A stretch of DNA of 64,000 nucleotides from Polycyclovorans sp. (GTDB taxonomy: Bacteria; Pseudomonadota; Gammaproteobacteria; Nevskiales; Nevskiaceae): contig PAKU01000016.1 in NCBI GenBank assembly GCA_002706265.1, positions 96,797 through 160,796 on the forward strand, in the 5' to 3' direction. The translations under genes and the position numbers were made by a program. The notes under the pieces are model-generated. The model was not told the origin of the DNA. It searched no databases and saw only the letters and a program-made list of their open reading frames with translations. The first letter of the stretch is position 1, and every line of letters starts with the position of its first letter. Shown in pieces: positions 51,599 through 60,798 of the stretch.

Positions 51599-52997
51599 GG
51601 GAACCTCCGAGACGGTGATCGACCCGGCGCCCCTTGGCGTCGTAGTCGATGGTGAGTGGCTGCTCGATATGCACGGCGACCTTGGCGCCCGGCTCGACGT
51701 AGACGGCGGCGAAGGCCTGGCCGTAGAGCTTGTTCACCCACTGCGACATCTCCTGCACCCCGCTGGCCAGGATGCGGCCCATGGCTTCGTTGGCGGTGAT
51801 CCCGACCGTCCCGATCGAGCCGTCGCTGCCGACGTAGGACACCCGGCCGCTGTCCGAGTCGATCAGCGAGGCCGCGCCCGCGCCGGCGGCCGTGATCAGC
51901 GCCTGGGTGCCGAGATACTGCTGGGCGTTGCTGCGCCGTTCACCGCTGACACAAGGGATGCCGTAGGGATCGCTGATCCAGCCGAGACCTCCCTGGGTGC
52001 CGGTGTCGCTCCGGTTGCTGCTGTTGCGACCGGACTCTTCCGGCAGCGTGCGGATGGTGCCGTCCTCGAACACAAAGGTGATGGAGCGGATTTGCCCGCG
52101 CACGCAGGAAAGCGTCCAGTCCCCCGAGGCCGTGCCGCTGACCACCGCGCCGGCCACATCCGGGATGTCGATGCCGTTGGCCGTGAGGTTGTCGGGGCCG
52201 ATGACGACCTTGAACGGATAGGGATCGTTCACCGTGCCGTCGATGGGCACGCGCCCGATAAGAGCCGTCATCGCGATCGATCCCATCAGGGTCGAGTTCG
52301 ACGGCACCGTGTAGACCGCCTCAAGCGACGACGTGCCGACGGCGCCGCCGGTGGCGCGGCCGAGGGTCTCGGATGCGGCGTCCAGGGTTTCCCCGACCGG
52401 GCTGAAATCGTTGGGGAAGCTGAAGCCGCCGCGACTGCCGCTCCTGCCTTCGGCGGGCCTGGCGTCGTCCGGCTCGATCCAGCGCACGGCATCGCGGCCG
52501 AAGTGCTGGCCATCGCCTTCTTCCAGCCCGAGACCGATCGGCAGATCGGTGTGGCCGCCCCTGCCTCCCAGACCTTCAAACTGGCGCTGCAAGTCCTGCA
52601 GCAGCCCTTGGGCCTGCTGCCGTTCGCTGGCCACCTGCTCGCGATCCTGACGCAGTTGGGCGCGCTCGGTGTCCAGGGCATTCTGGATACGTTGCTCGAT
52701 CGACCGCTCGCGCTGGCGAAGGCGGTCGTTCTCGGTCCGCTGGTTGCGGTTGTCCGCCAGCGCGGTCTGCAATTCGTTGCGCAACTGCCGAACCTGGGCC
52801 ACCAGCGTGGCGACGGTATCGAGCGGCGTGTCGCCTTCGATCCCGAGCGCCCGCATCTCGTCCGCCGTCAGTTGACCGCCGGCATCGTCGGGGATAGGCG
52901 ACGTGCCACGATCGCCGGAAAACAGCTTGATGCCGACGAACACCAGCAGCAGCACCATCGGCAGCATCAACCACTTGAGCAAACCGTTACTGCGCAT
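51579..52997 (-). CDS. TraB/VirB10-like conjugation protein (TIGR03752 family)
   Basis: 472 residues. One N-terminal transmembrane helix (LLKWLMLPMVLLLVFVGIKLF), a long coiled coil (about 60-135), then a beta-barrel-like C-terminal domain (AVYTVPSNSTLMGSIAMTALIGRVPIDG, with VAVHIEQPLTIDYDAKGRRVD at the end). VirB10-like proteins span inner and outer membrane and gate the pore. It overlaps the TraK-like gene by 11 bases. Confidence 0.85.
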   Translation of the reverse strand: MRSNGLLKWLMLPMVLLLVFVGIKLFSGDRGTSPIPDDAGGQLTADEMRALGIEGDTPLDTVATLVAQVRQLRNELQTALADNRNQRTENDRLRQRERSIEQRIQNALDTERAQLRQDREQVASERQQAQGLLQDLQRQFEGLGGRGGHTDLPIGLGLEEGDGQHFGRDAVRWIEPDDARPAEGRSGSRGGFSFPNDFSPVGETLDAASETLGRATGGAVGTSSLEAVYTVPSNSTLMGSIAMTALIGRVPIDGTVNDPYPFKVVIGPDNLTANGIDIPDVAGAVVSGTASGDWTLSCVRGQIRSITFVFEDGTIRTLPEESGRNSSNRSDTGTQGGLGWISDPYGIPCVSGERRSNAQQYLGTQALITAAGAGAASLIDSDSGRVSYVGSDGSIGTVGITANEAMGRILASGVQEMSQWVNKLYGQAFAAVYVEPGAKVAVHIEQPLTIDYDAKGRRVDHRLGGSHVPDLD

Positions 52998-53874
52998 CGC
53001 CGGCTCCTTCAGCGCTGCCGGCCGCTGCGGAGGCCGGCATGTTGTGCGAAGCGTCGATGGGACTGATGGCCGGCAACAGCGATTGCGCCAGGCCGCGGCC
53101 GCGCGTCACCAGGTACACCACGCTGGTATCGCGCGAGTCGCCGGCCGGCCCCAGGTCGGGGTGCTGGAACGTCGCGGTGACGAAATCACCCTGCAAGGCG
53201 CGCGGGTCCAGGTCGATCCACCGGGCGGACGTGTTGGTCAGCCGGATCGCCGTCACCCACTGGCCTTCCAGCCGCCACGCGGCCAGCGCCCTGGCGCGCA
53301 CCGGCAGGGTCGGCAGCAGCGTGTCGAGCGCCAAGTCCCGGCGCAGGTTCACGCGCACGATGCCGCTCACCGGCTCCACCGTGCGCAGCGGCGCGTACAG
53401 GTTCTGCGCAGCGTAGCGCGTCAGCACCACGGGCACCGGCGTCTCCCGCGCGGGGAGCCGCGCCGTGTCGGCGGCTGGCGGCGTGCCAGTGTCACCGTAG
53501 CGCTTCGCGTGCGACTCGCCCTCGATGATGCGCACAGGTTCCAGTGGCGCCTCACCGGGTTCGGCGGCGATGTCGAGCAGGATCAGGATGCCCGTGTCGG
53601 CATCCTGCAATTGCAGGCGGGTCGGCTCGATCGGTTCGCTGGCGCGCAGGTAGATGGCACCACCGGCGCTCTGCACACGCAGGCGGTCGCCCAGCGAAGC
53701 GGGCACGCCGATGCGAACATTGCGGTCGATGAAGATCACGCGCTCGTGGCCGACCACGAGAGGCACGGACAGCGGCAACCGCTCCCAGCGCAGAATCTCC
53801 AGCGCCATGCCGTTCGGAATCAGCCCCAAGGTCAGGATGGCGGTTGCCAGAAAGCTGAGGACAAGACGTTTCAT
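52987..53874 (-). CDS. TraK-like conjugation protein (TIGR03749 family)
   Basis: 295 residues with a signal peptide (MKRLVLSFLATAILTLGLIPNGMA). Core pattern ALEILRWERLPLSVPLVVGHERVIFIDRNVRIGVPASL followed by beta-rich segments and VVLTRYAAQNLYAPLRT. Corresponds to the TraK/VirB9-like periplasmic component of the mating pore. Confidence 0.85.
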   Translation of the reverse strand: MKRLVLSFLATAILTLGLIPNGMALEILRWERLPLSVPLVVGHERVIFIDRNVRIGVPASLGDRLRVQSAGGAIYLRASEPIEPTRLQLQDADTGILILLDIAAEPGEAPLEPVRIIEGESHAKRYGDTGTPPAADTARLPARETPVPVVLTRYAAQNLYAPLRTVEPVSGIVRVNLRRDLALDTLLPTLPVRARALAAWRLEGQWVTAIRLTNTSARWIDLDPRALQGDFVTATFQHPDLGPAGDSRDTSVVYLVTRGRGLAQSLLPAISPIDASHNMPASAAAGSAEGAGDAQ

Positions 53875-53885
53875 CGCGCGACTCC

Positions 53886-54554
53886 CTACGGACCGCCCGC
53901 ACCATCGACGGCGGAGGCGGATGCCGCCTGCGTCGCGATGCGTTGCGGGGTGCTGCTGTAACAGTCCAGCGCCAGGCCGAAGGGATTGCGCTCCGGGTCG
54001 ATGTCCAGGCGCACCACTTTCAGCGGATACCGCACCAGGGCGCGCTTGACCTGCTCGGCGCCGTGGTACTCATCGGCCGTTACGTCCAGCGTGACGATCC
54101 AGTCGCGGTCGGACACCACGCGGACGCGCGCCGTCGGGTCGTCACCGAAGCCGCGACCGGGAATCTCGTAGATGCCCCGCACGCGCTGACGCAGTTCGCC
54201 GGTGCTGCGGCGCTGCTCGTAGTCGCGCCGCAGGAAGGTCTGGCAGCCGGGCGTCAGGTAGGCCGACAGCGCATGGATGTTGCGCGCGTAGTCGTCCTCG
54301 CCGTTCGTCGGCCAGCGGTTGAGCTGCTGGAAGACATAGAAGGTAAAGGCATAGACCGATTCCGGCGGCACTTCCCACCACTTGCGCACGCTGCCGGAAC
54401 GCAGGTCCGGCGGAACGTGGATGGTCAGATCGCGGGGCGCGCTCCACCAGCCGAAACCCAGCACCAGGGCGACGACGAACAGCGCACCGGCTCCCAGGCG
54501 CAAGGTCTTGATATGCGCTTGCAGGTGTGTGATCTCGTTCTTGAAGCGGCTCAT
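53886..54554 (-). CDS. TraE-like conjugation protein (TIGR03746 family)
   Basis: 222 residues from ATG 54554, which overlaps the TraL-like gene by 4 bases. A single N-terminal transmembrane helix (LGAGALFVVALVLGFGWWSAP) precedes a periplasmic NTF2-like domain with PESVYAFTFYVFQQLNRWP and YLTPGCQTFLRRDYEQR. It is the VirB8/TraE-like scaffold component. Confidence 0.87.
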   Translation of the reverse strand: MSRFKNEITHLQAHIKTLRLGAGALFVVALVLGFGWWSAPRDLTIHVPPDLRSGSVRKWWEVPPESVYAFTFYVFQQLNRWPTNGEDDYARNIHALSAYLTPGCQTFLRRDYEQRRSTGELRQRVRGIYEIPGRGFGDDPTARVRVVSDRDWIVTLDVTADEYHGAEQVKRALVRYPLKVVRLDIDPERNPFGLALDCYSSTPQRIATQAASASAVDGAGGP

Positions 54555-54949
54555 GGCGCACTCCTGCGCGTCGTCCAGTAGCCCGACCGCGTGACCAGCG
54601 ATTTGCCGCTTGTGTAGGGCGCGAAGGCGGGATGGCGCAGCGCGATCCACCATTGGAGGTGCCGGTACAGCCAGGTATCGGGACGCCCCCGCTTGTGGCG
54701 TCGCAACGCGCTGCCGCCCGCGAACACGCCCAGGCCGATGGCGGCCACGATCAGCGTCGGCACCAGCGCGAGCGTGGATGCCAGCCACGCCAGCGGAATG
54801 CCCAGCACCAGGCCGGCCGTGGCGGAGAGTCCCACGCAAACCCACAGCTCATCGGCCGTCAGCCCGCGCACCACCACGGGCTGGCGGTTCAGGCGATGCG
54901 GCAGGAACGTCACCGTGCCGTCGTGCAGGCTGTCCTGGCTCCCCGACAT
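54551..54949 (-). CDS. TraL-like conjugation protein (TIGR03750 family)
   Basis: 132 residues. Family start FLPHRLNRQPVVVRGLTADEL, then two adjacent transmembrane helices (LWVCVGLSATAGLVLGIPLAWL and LALVPTLIVAAIGLGVFAGG) and a basic tail. TraL/VirB3-like inner-membrane component of the pilus machinery. Confidence 0.87.
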   Translation of the reverse strand: MSGSQDSLHDGTVTFLPHRLNRQPVVVRGLTADELWVCVGLSATAGLVLGIPLAWLASTLALVPTLIVAAIGLGVFAGGSALRRHKRGRPDTWLYRHLQWWIALRHPAFAPYTSGKSLVTRSGYWTTRRSAP

Positions 54950-54962
54950 TGCCCCAGCCTCC

Positions 54963-55331
54963 TTACAGGACGCCGGTGGCTTCGGTGAGCAGCCAGATGC
55001 CCACGACCAGCAGGATCGCGCCGATCGCGACGGTGAGGCCGAACTGGCCCCAGGTCTTGCGCCCGGTGTGAATCTCCGAATAGGTGCTGTAGGCGTGGTA
55101 GCAGACGCCGACGAACATCGAAGCGACCACCAGCAGCGCGACCAGCATCACGATGTCGTAGCCGTAGTTGCGCAGCGTCTCCATGATGCCGCTGCCGGTG
55201 CCCCGCGAAGGGTCTTCGATGGTAGGCAGGCCCTGGGCCTGCACGATCGGCGACAAGCTCGCGGAGATCACGGCGACGGCGGGCAGGCCGGCCAGGCGTG
55301 CGAAGCGAGTGGAGATGGAACGGAAAGTCAT
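54963..55331 (-). CDS. Pilin-like conjugation protein (TIGR03745 family)
   Basis: 122 residues with an N-terminal signal segment (LAGLPAVAVISASLSPIVQA) and two hydrophobic helices (DIVMLVALLVVASMFVGVCYHAYS and FGLTVAIGAILLVVGIWLL) around a short basic loop. This is the TraA/VirB2 pilin-like plan in the PFL_4702-type family. Confidence 0.85.
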   Translation of the reverse strand: MTFRSISTRFARLAGLPAVAVISASLSPIVQAQGLPTIEDPSRGTGSGIMETLRNYGYDIVMLVALLVVASMFVGVCYHAYSTYSEIHTGRKTWGQFGLTVAIGAILLVVGIWLLTEATGVL

Positions 55332-55349
55332 GGCGGTGTCCTCTTTGCG

Positions 55350-55583
55350 TCAAGAGAGAAGGAAAAACGTCAGCACGACGTACATCGCGACGAATCGCAC
55401 TGCGACGCCGAGAAACTGACGCTGGGAAATGCTGTCTTCGGCCCAGCCGACGTAGGCGGTGCGCAGTGCCCAGACGCCCCACAGCAACAGCACGACGAAC
55501 ACGCCGCCGACCAGGACGACGGAAACATCGGAAGGGCCGAAGCCGCTGTTGGCCTGAAAGGCGGCGACCTGATCGCTCGTCAT
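55350..55583 (-). CDS. TIGR03758-family small membrane protein
   Basis: 77 residues with two transmembrane helices (VSVVLVGGVFVVLLLWGVWAL and VAVRFVAMYVVLTFFLLS). It stands between the RAQPRD gene and the pilin-like gene, as the PFL_4701-type protein does in related elements. Overlaps the RAQPRD stop by 4 bases. Possibly a second pilin-like or pilin-assembly protein. Confidence 0.83.
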   Translation of the reverse strand: MTSDQVAAFQANSGFGPSDVSVVLVGGVFVVLLLWGVWALRTAYVGWAEDSISQRQFLGVAVRFVAMYVVLTFFLLS

Positions 55584-55930
55584 GGCGTGTCCTCCGCCTC
55601 TTGGCGGTAATCGCCGATCAGCGTTGCGGAATCGCGCGGTTGTGCGCGTTGCGGCGTCAGGTAGTCGCGAATGCCACTGCGGACACGCTCGATGTCCTCG
55701 CGCAGCCGCGCGTAGTCGAAGTGATAGCGGGAGGCGTCCTGCCTCGGCAGGCGCTCGCTGTGTTCGGCCAGCCGGTCGAGCATGTCGAGCTGACGCACGA
55801 GCGCCGCGAGCTGCGCATGCTCGGAATCCGTATCAGCGGCGAACGCGCTTGGCGTGACCAGCAGCAGGCAGGCCAGGGCTGGAGCCAGCGCGCGCCACCG
55901 GACGAATGCTGTGTTGGCCGTCGTGCCCAT
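55580..55930 (-). CDS. RAQPRD-family periplasmic element protein
   Basis: 116 residues from ATG 55930; a longer reading to 55993 lacks a start context. Signal peptide (ALAPALACLLLVTPSAFA), a helical body (QLAALVRQLDMLDRLAEHSERL) and the eponymous RAQPRD near the C-terminus, the hallmark of this ICE family. Function unknown, probably periplasmic. Confidence 0.9.
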   Translation of the reverse strand: MGTTANTAFVRWRALAPALACLLLVTPSAFAADTDSEHAQLAALVRQLDMLDRLAEHSERLPRQDASRYHFDYARLREDIERVRSGIRDYLTPQRAQPRDSATLIGDYRQEAEDTP

Positions 55931-56045
55931 CGCGCGATCCGAAAGTTGTATCGATGGCGTGATGCTGCGGCGAGAAGGGATGCGTTTCCGCAATCAATAA
56001 GAACGGCCGATCCACCGCATTCCTTGGGCGCATCGCACGCGAACG

Positions 56046-56795
56046 CTAGAGGTACTTCTTGAAGCTCCCGGCGGCCACGTCCACGGCCACGCCCAGCAGG
56101 ACGGCGCTGGGCAGCAGGATCAGCAGCGGGCTTATGCTCACCGGCAGCGCCAGGTAGACCGCCCAGGGCAACACCACCAGCGGCATCAGGCTTGCCTTCG
56201 CCCGGTGATAGACGAAGCCGGATTCACGCCCCGCGCCGAAGCGACGGATGTCCCGTCGCACCAGGCCGTCCACGAGGCCGGTGAAAGCCGCCATGAGGAA
56301 CAGCGGCAGCATCAGACACAGCACCAGCAGGCGCACGAGGAACACCAGCACCGTGTACGCCGCCGCGATCAGATAGCTTTCCAGGTGGACGTAGACTTGG
56401 CTCAGGTAGTAGCGGAAATCCTTGACGTGGCCACGGCTGCCGGCGCTGGCCTGTGCGGCAGCGTTCTGCACCCACTCCAATAGCCCGGTCTTGAGGAAGA
56501 CCCACTCATACGCCCACTCGACCACCCGATGGGCGGTGCGCCCCGGTTCCTGCACCACCACGCTGCGCGTGAAGTGGGTCGATAGCTGGTCCAGCTCGTA
56601 GGCCACCATGTCTTGCGCATGCCGCCATCCCTGTTCCGGCCAGAACAGGTGCATGCCGATCCACTCGATCAGGATGCACAGCAGCAGCGATCCGCACAGC
56701 ACGCCGAAGAAGCGAAACGGCAAGGTGACAAGGCTGGCGAGAAAACCTCGTTGGCGTACCTGCTGGTGCTGCGCCGCGACGGCCGGATCGCTCAT
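56046..56795 (-). CDS. DUF4400 conjugation protein (TIGR03747 family)
   Basis: 249 residues with about four transmembrane helices (FRFFGVLCGSLLLCILIEWIGMHLF, then YLIAAAYTVLVFLVRLLVLCLMLPLFLMAAFTGLV and two near the C-terminus) and the conserved LVRRDIRRFGAGRESGFVYHRAKA loop. Inner-membrane partner of the coupling protein. Overlaps traD by 4 bases. Confidence 0.85.
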   Translation of the reverse strand: MSDPAVAAQHQQVRQRGFLASLVTLPFRFFGVLCGSLLLCILIEWIGMHLFWPEQGWRHAQDMVAYELDQLSTHFTRSVVVQEPGRTAHRVVEWAYEWVFLKTGLLEWVQNAAAQASAGSRGHVKDFRYYLSQVYVHLESYLIAAAYTVLVFLVRLLVLCLMLPLFLMAAFTGLVDGLVRRDIRRFGAGRESGFVYHRAKASLMPLVVLPWAVYLALPVSISPLLILLPSAVLLGVAVDVAAGSFKKYL

Positions 56796-58957
56796 GCCAT
56801 TTCACCTTCGCCGGCATCGGCGACGGCCATTCGCTTGAAGTCGTCGATCAGGTCTTCCGGCAGTGCTTCGCGTTGCAGCGCCGGCAGGCTCTGGCTTTCC
56901 CACCAGTCGCCGGCATCGACGTAGTGCTGACGCATGTAGCCGGCCAGCTCCTGCAAATCCTTGGGCATGGCCTCGTCGGCGTCGGGCGCGGGCAGCGGCA
57001 TGCGGATTTTCCACAGGCTGCCGCCTTCGAGCAGTGCGAATGCCTGCCCCTTCGGCAGATTGACCACGTGTGCCGGCTCGATCAGCGGCACGCTGGTGGT
57101 GGTGATGCGGTCCTGCGTGTTGGACGTGAACGCGGTCTGCCCCTGGGGATCGGAGGTATCTGTCGCGCCGCTGACGACCGAGGTGGTGTAGATCTCGACC
57201 TTGGGCAACTGGCGGGTCAGCAGTTCGGCGGTGATCGTCTCCCGCACACGCAGCATGAACAAGTTGTTGAAGTTGCCGATGACCTGGCCGGCCTTGGCGC
57301 GGTTGCCGATGCGCGCCTCGATGTCGCTGAGCGTTTGCGTGTAGGCCGTCACCTGCACGCCCGCGCCGCCGCCCTTGTTCACCATGGGAATGAATTCATC
57401 CCCCATGAGTTCGTTGAACTCGTCGGCATGGACGTTGATCGGCACCTTCACACTGGCCGCCGCACCGGGCAGGCCGTCGTCGATACCGAACTTGTAGATG
57501 TGCCCGGCGACCGATACCAGGTCGGAGAACATCGAGTTGCCCACAGCCGCAGCGACCTCGGCGTCCGACAGCGCATCCAGGCCGACGTAGACCACGGCGC
57601 GTTTGCGGATGATCTGCATCCAGTCGAAGATCGGTCGCGGATCATCGAGATCGGCATAGTTCGGCGCCAGGAGTTGCGCGATCTTGCCGGTGGTGAGCTT
57701 TTCCAGCAGCGGCAGCAGCGAGGCGACGATCTTGTCGAAGTAGGTGCGGTCGTAGCGCACCGCCGAACGCAGGCCGTCGAGCACCGGGTCGTAGACGCGC
57801 ACCTGCGACAGATACTGCTCGATCGCCACCACGCGCTTTTCCCGTCCGATCATGTGGCGGGGAATGTTCTTGTCGTTCAGCCTGCCTTCGAGCTGGACGA
57901 TGACCTCCCAGGCCTTCGGTTCGGCCTTGGCGAAGAAGTGCTGCGCGTACTCGATGAACAGCGCATCGATGTTGATGACGTGGCGCTGGATCAGCAGGTA
58001 GTCGGGGCGTCGTCCCAACTCCACCAGGGCGCGCGCGATGATGTTTACGAATCGCCAGGCGAACTCACGAAACGCGGCGCTGTTGCCTTCGCCGGAGAGC
58101 TGGCCGGCGATGCGCGTGGCGACTTCCGAAATCCGCCCAAAGCGGCCCACCGCGTTGTAGCGCGCTGAGATGTCCGGCCAGCCGAGATGAAAGCAATAGA
58201 ACTCCCCTGCGCGCCCGGCGCGCTGGGCCTCCACGTACATGCGCTTGAGCAGGTCCGCATCGCCCTTGGGATCGAAGACGATCACGACTTCGTGTTCGCC
58301 GTTGACCTTGCGGCGGATGTCCTGGGTGATGAACAACTCCGCGAGCCGTGTCTTGCCGACGCGGGTGGTTCCCAGGACCAAACTGTGACCCACTCGCTCA
58401 CCGAGCGGCAGCGACACATCGACCTCATGCGGTTCGATGCCGTGCAACTGTGGCAGACCGCCGACCGGCGGCAGCGGCCGCACCGGGTTCAGCGGGTTGT
58501 CCCAGGTGGTCAGGCGGGCCAGACGCGATAGCGGGAAAGGTGCGAACTCCAGGCGCTCTTCCAGCCGCCGCGCGGAGCGGTAGAGCGGTGTCGGTTCGAC
58601 GTAGCGGCGAAACTCCGGCCGGTAGGTCTGCATCAGCCTGTGGATGTGGCGCTGATCCCAACGAAAGCCCCGCCCCACGAACAGGCGCTGCTGGCTCACC
58701 GGCACGTCGCGGCTCGCCATCACGTAGCGCGGTATGCGGCGGATGTTGCGGCGATAGCGCAGGATTGCCCAGGCTTCGTAGAAGCGGATGGTGCCGAAGG
58801 TCAGAAAGGCCAGCGCGCCGGCCAGGCCCAGCAGCGGGCTCAGTGCCAGCGACCAGGGCGCGGCGAGGCAGAGAACGGCGGCACCGAGGCAGACCGCGAC
58901 GGTGTACAGCTCGACCGCTGGCCGCAGCAGGACTTCCACCGAATGCGGCTGGGCCAT
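56792..58957 (-). CDS. traD: Type IV coupling protein TraD
   Basis: 721 residues from ATG 58957; an upstream in-frame extension to 59080 is not family-like. Two N-terminal transmembrane helices, then Walker A GTTRVGKT near residue 196 (VLGTTRVGKTRLAELFITQDIR), IVFDPKGDADLLKRM, Walker B-like NVHADEFNELMGDEF and VQVTAYTQTLSDIEARIG. TraD/VirD4 ATPases bring the relaxosome to the T4SS pore. SXT/PFL-type TraD. Confidence 0.93.
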   Translation of the reverse strand: MAQPHSVEVLLRPAVELYTVAVCLGAAVLCLAAPWSLALSPLLGLAGALAFLTFGTIRFYEAWAILRYRRNIRRIPRYVMASRDVPVSQQRLFVGRGFRWDQRHIHRLMQTYRPEFRRYVEPTPLYRSARRLEERLEFAPFPLSRLARLTTWDNPLNPVRPLPPVGGLPQLHGIEPHEVDVSLPLGERVGHSLVLGTTRVGKTRLAELFITQDIRRKVNGEHEVVIVFDPKGDADLLKRMYVEAQRAGRAGEFYCFHLGWPDISARYNAVGRFGRISEVATRIAGQLSGEGNSAAFREFAWRFVNIIARALVELGRRPDYLLIQRHVINIDALFIEYAQHFFAKAEPKAWEVIVQLEGRLNDKNIPRHMIGREKRVVAIEQYLSQVRVYDPVLDGLRSAVRYDRTYFDKIVASLLPLLEKLTTGKIAQLLAPNYADLDDPRPIFDWMQIIRKRAVVYVGLDALSDAEVAAAVGNSMFSDLVSVAGHIYKFGIDDGLPGAAASVKVPINVHADEFNELMGDEFIPMVNKGGGAGVQVTAYTQTLSDIEARIGNRAKAGQVIGNFNNLFMLRVRETITAELLTRQLPKVEIYTTSVVSGATDTSDPQGQTAFTSNTQDRITTTSVPLIEPAHVVNLPKGQAFALLEGGSLWKIRMPLPAPDADEAMPKDLQELAGYMRQHYVDAGDWWESQSLPALQREALPEDLIDDFKRMAVADAGEGEMA

Positions 58958-58958
58958 G

Positions 58959-59492
58959 TCACTGCTCGATCCCCGTGGCGGTGATGAGCACGGGGTAGTG
59001 GCGGATGCCGAGCCGTCGGGCCAGGTCGTCGGCGGAGACCGGGGACAAGGTGAGTTCCGGCGCAAGGCGCCGCAGGGCATCCAGTGCGTCCTGGGATTCG
59101 ACGTTGACCACGAGGCCGACCGCGCCGAGTTCGCGCAAGGTGTCCGCGCGCTGGCGCAGCCACTGGTGCGAGCGCTCGTCGTCGCCCAGCAGGAACAGCG
59201 GCCTCAATCCGGGGGCCTCGATCACCCGGCGCTCGATCGCACCCGGCGTCAGCGACGGGGAACGCACCGGCAGCATGTCGGCTTCGCCAAGGCGCTCCCC
59301 CTGTGGCGGCAGCTCGATGCGCGGCGGCGGGCGTTCCCGGCGGGAGGCTTGAGGCTGGAGATCCAGCGCCTGGTAGTAGGGCAGCGCGGAAGTACCACCC
59401 CGATCCTCGACGACGACAAGGGGCTGGTCGGTGGCATGAGCGGTGAGGGCCAGCAGACCCAGCAGAGGCAACACACGCAGGCGGATGTTCAT
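58959..59492 (-). CDS. TIGR03765-family conjugation protein
   Basis: 177 residues with a signal peptide (RLRVLPLLGLLALTAHA). Ends in LGAVGLVVNVESQDALDALRRLAPELTLSPVSADDLARRLGIRHYPVLIT, the family-specific, thioredoxin-like end. One base separates it from traD. PFL_4695-type periplasmic protein, function unknown. Confidence 0.85.
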   Translation of the reverse strand: MNIRLRVLPLLGLLALTAHATDQPLVVVEDRGGTSALPYYQALDLQPQASRRERPPPRIELPPQGERLGEADMLPVRSPSLTPGAIERRVIEAPGLRPLFLLGDDERSHQWLRQRADTLRELGAVGLVVNVESQDALDALRRLAPELTLSPVSADDLARRLGIRHYPVLITATGIEQ

Positions 59493-60061
59493 GGTCGAAG
59501 GCTCCTCGATGCGATGGTCGGAACCGGGCTGCCCTGTACGCGCGCCAGATGCTGCTGAACGCTGTGGCGGTAGCGGGCTGCCGGCGCGCCACCGGCGGGA
59601 CGGTGGTAGCGGCCGATGGCGAGCAGCCAGTCATCGCCGGGCCTGTGGTGCTCGCGCAGGATCGTGGCGGCGAGTGCGAGATTCCGGTACGGGTCCAGCA
59701 GCTCGCAGGGGTGATCGAAGCGGTGTGCCTGGTAGCCGGCGTTGATCTGTCCCAGCCCGACGTCGATGCGCGTGGCCGGCACTTCCCGCAGCGCGCGCCG
59801 CAGGTTCGCGCAGGCGGCCTCGCGGGTCTGGAATCGGCGTGCCTGGCCGGCGACATTCAAGGTCCACGGCCAGGGCGTTCGCCGTCCGCGCAGCTCGATG
59901 CCGCTTTCCTGCAAGGCCACGGCGTACAGCACGGCGGAGGGAATGCCGGCGTCGTGCGCGGCCAGTTGATAGGCCGGCGGCGGAATCTCCCGTGCCTGGG
60001 CGGGCGTGATCCAGACGGCGAAGAAAAGCAGGCAGAGCGCGCTCGCGCGGTACAGGCTCAT
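59489..60061 (-). CDS. Lytic transglycosylase (SLT-like) of the transfer cluster
   Basis: 190 residues from ATG 60061 (an in-frame ATG at 60073 is also possible). Signal peptide, then the SLT fold: VLYAVALQESGIELRG with the catalytic Glu (ALQESG) and DVGLGQINAGY (GLGQIN motif), plus NLALAATILREH. It opens peptidoglycan for the mating pore. Overlaps the neighbouring genes by 4 bases each. Confidence 0.87.
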   Translation of the reverse strand: MSLYRASALCLLFFAVWITPAQAREIPPPAYQLAAHDAGIPSAVLYAVALQESGIELRGRRTPWPWTLNVAGQARRFQTREAACANLRRALREVPATRIDVGLGQINAGYQAHRFDHPCELLDPYRNLALAATILREHHRPGDDWLLAIGRYHRPAGGAPAARYRHSVQQHLARVQGSPVPTIASRSLRP

Positions 60062-60789
60062 TGACGCTGCCATTGCCCGTTGACCTCGCGCACGACGGCC
60101 GGCAGCTCGCCCGGCACACCGATCGACAGCCACCGGCCCGCGTCGTGATTCAGGGTGATGGTCCGCGCGCGGACCTTGGCCGGCTCGATGCCCGCCCTGG
60201 CGGCCCATTGCCGGATGCGCGCATCGTCCTGGCGGCTGCCGACCATGTAGAGATCGAAAGCCGTTCCCGCTGCCTGCAACTGCTTCACACGCTGCTCGCA
60301 GGGCGGGCAGTCGTCCTTGATGAAGACCGCCAGCCTGCCGAGGGCGCCGGACGTGGCGGGGGCAGCGCCGGCATCGGTCAGGACAACGGGCTGAAGCGCG
60401 GGATGGAGCCGCTGCCAGGCGTCGTCGTAGGCGCGCTGGTACGCCAGCAGCTTCTCGACGCGGCGGGCCTCGGCCTGGACCTGAAGCTCCGCGTAACGTC
60501 GGCGTTCCTCGTCCGTGCGCGCTTCGATGCCCAGGGCGGTGAAGGGATCGAGGCCGGGCGAATACACGCCCAGCGGTCCCTGCATCAACTGCCGGTAGCG
60601 CGCCCACTCTTCGGTTTGCAGTCCCCAATCCCGCGCCAGGCGTTCGTCGAGATCGGCGTCGATGGCGGCCCTGTCCCGGCTCTGGACGATGCGGGAATCG
60701 GCGGCAGGCGCGTTCTGCGCGACGGCGACCGCCGAAGCCATCGAAGTGACGGCGAACGCCAGAACGAAACGAACGAACCACGGCTTCAC
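60058..60789 (-). CDS. TIGR03759-family conjugation protein
   Basis: 243 residues with a signal peptide (VLAFAVTSMASAVAVA). The body carries DWGLQTEEWARYRQLMQGPLGVYSPGLDPFTALGIEAR and, near residue 160, a thioredoxin-like DDCPPCEQRVKQL (Cys-Pro-Pro-Cys). PFL_4693-type protein. The CPPC pair suggests redox activity in the periplasm. Confidence 0.85.
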   Translation of the reverse strand: MKPWFVRFVLAFAVTSMASAVAVAQNAPAADSRIVQSRDRAAIDADLDERLARDWGLQTEEWARYRQLMQGPLGVYSPGLDPFTALGIEARTDEERRRYAELQVQAEARRVEKLLAYQRAYDDAWQRLHPALQPVVLTDAGAAPATSGALGRLAVFIKDDCPPCEQRVKQLQAAGTAFDLYMVGSRQDDARIRQWAARAGIEPAKVRARTITLNHDAGRWLSIGVPGELPAVVREVNGQWQRQ

Positions 60790-60798
60790 GAAGACCTC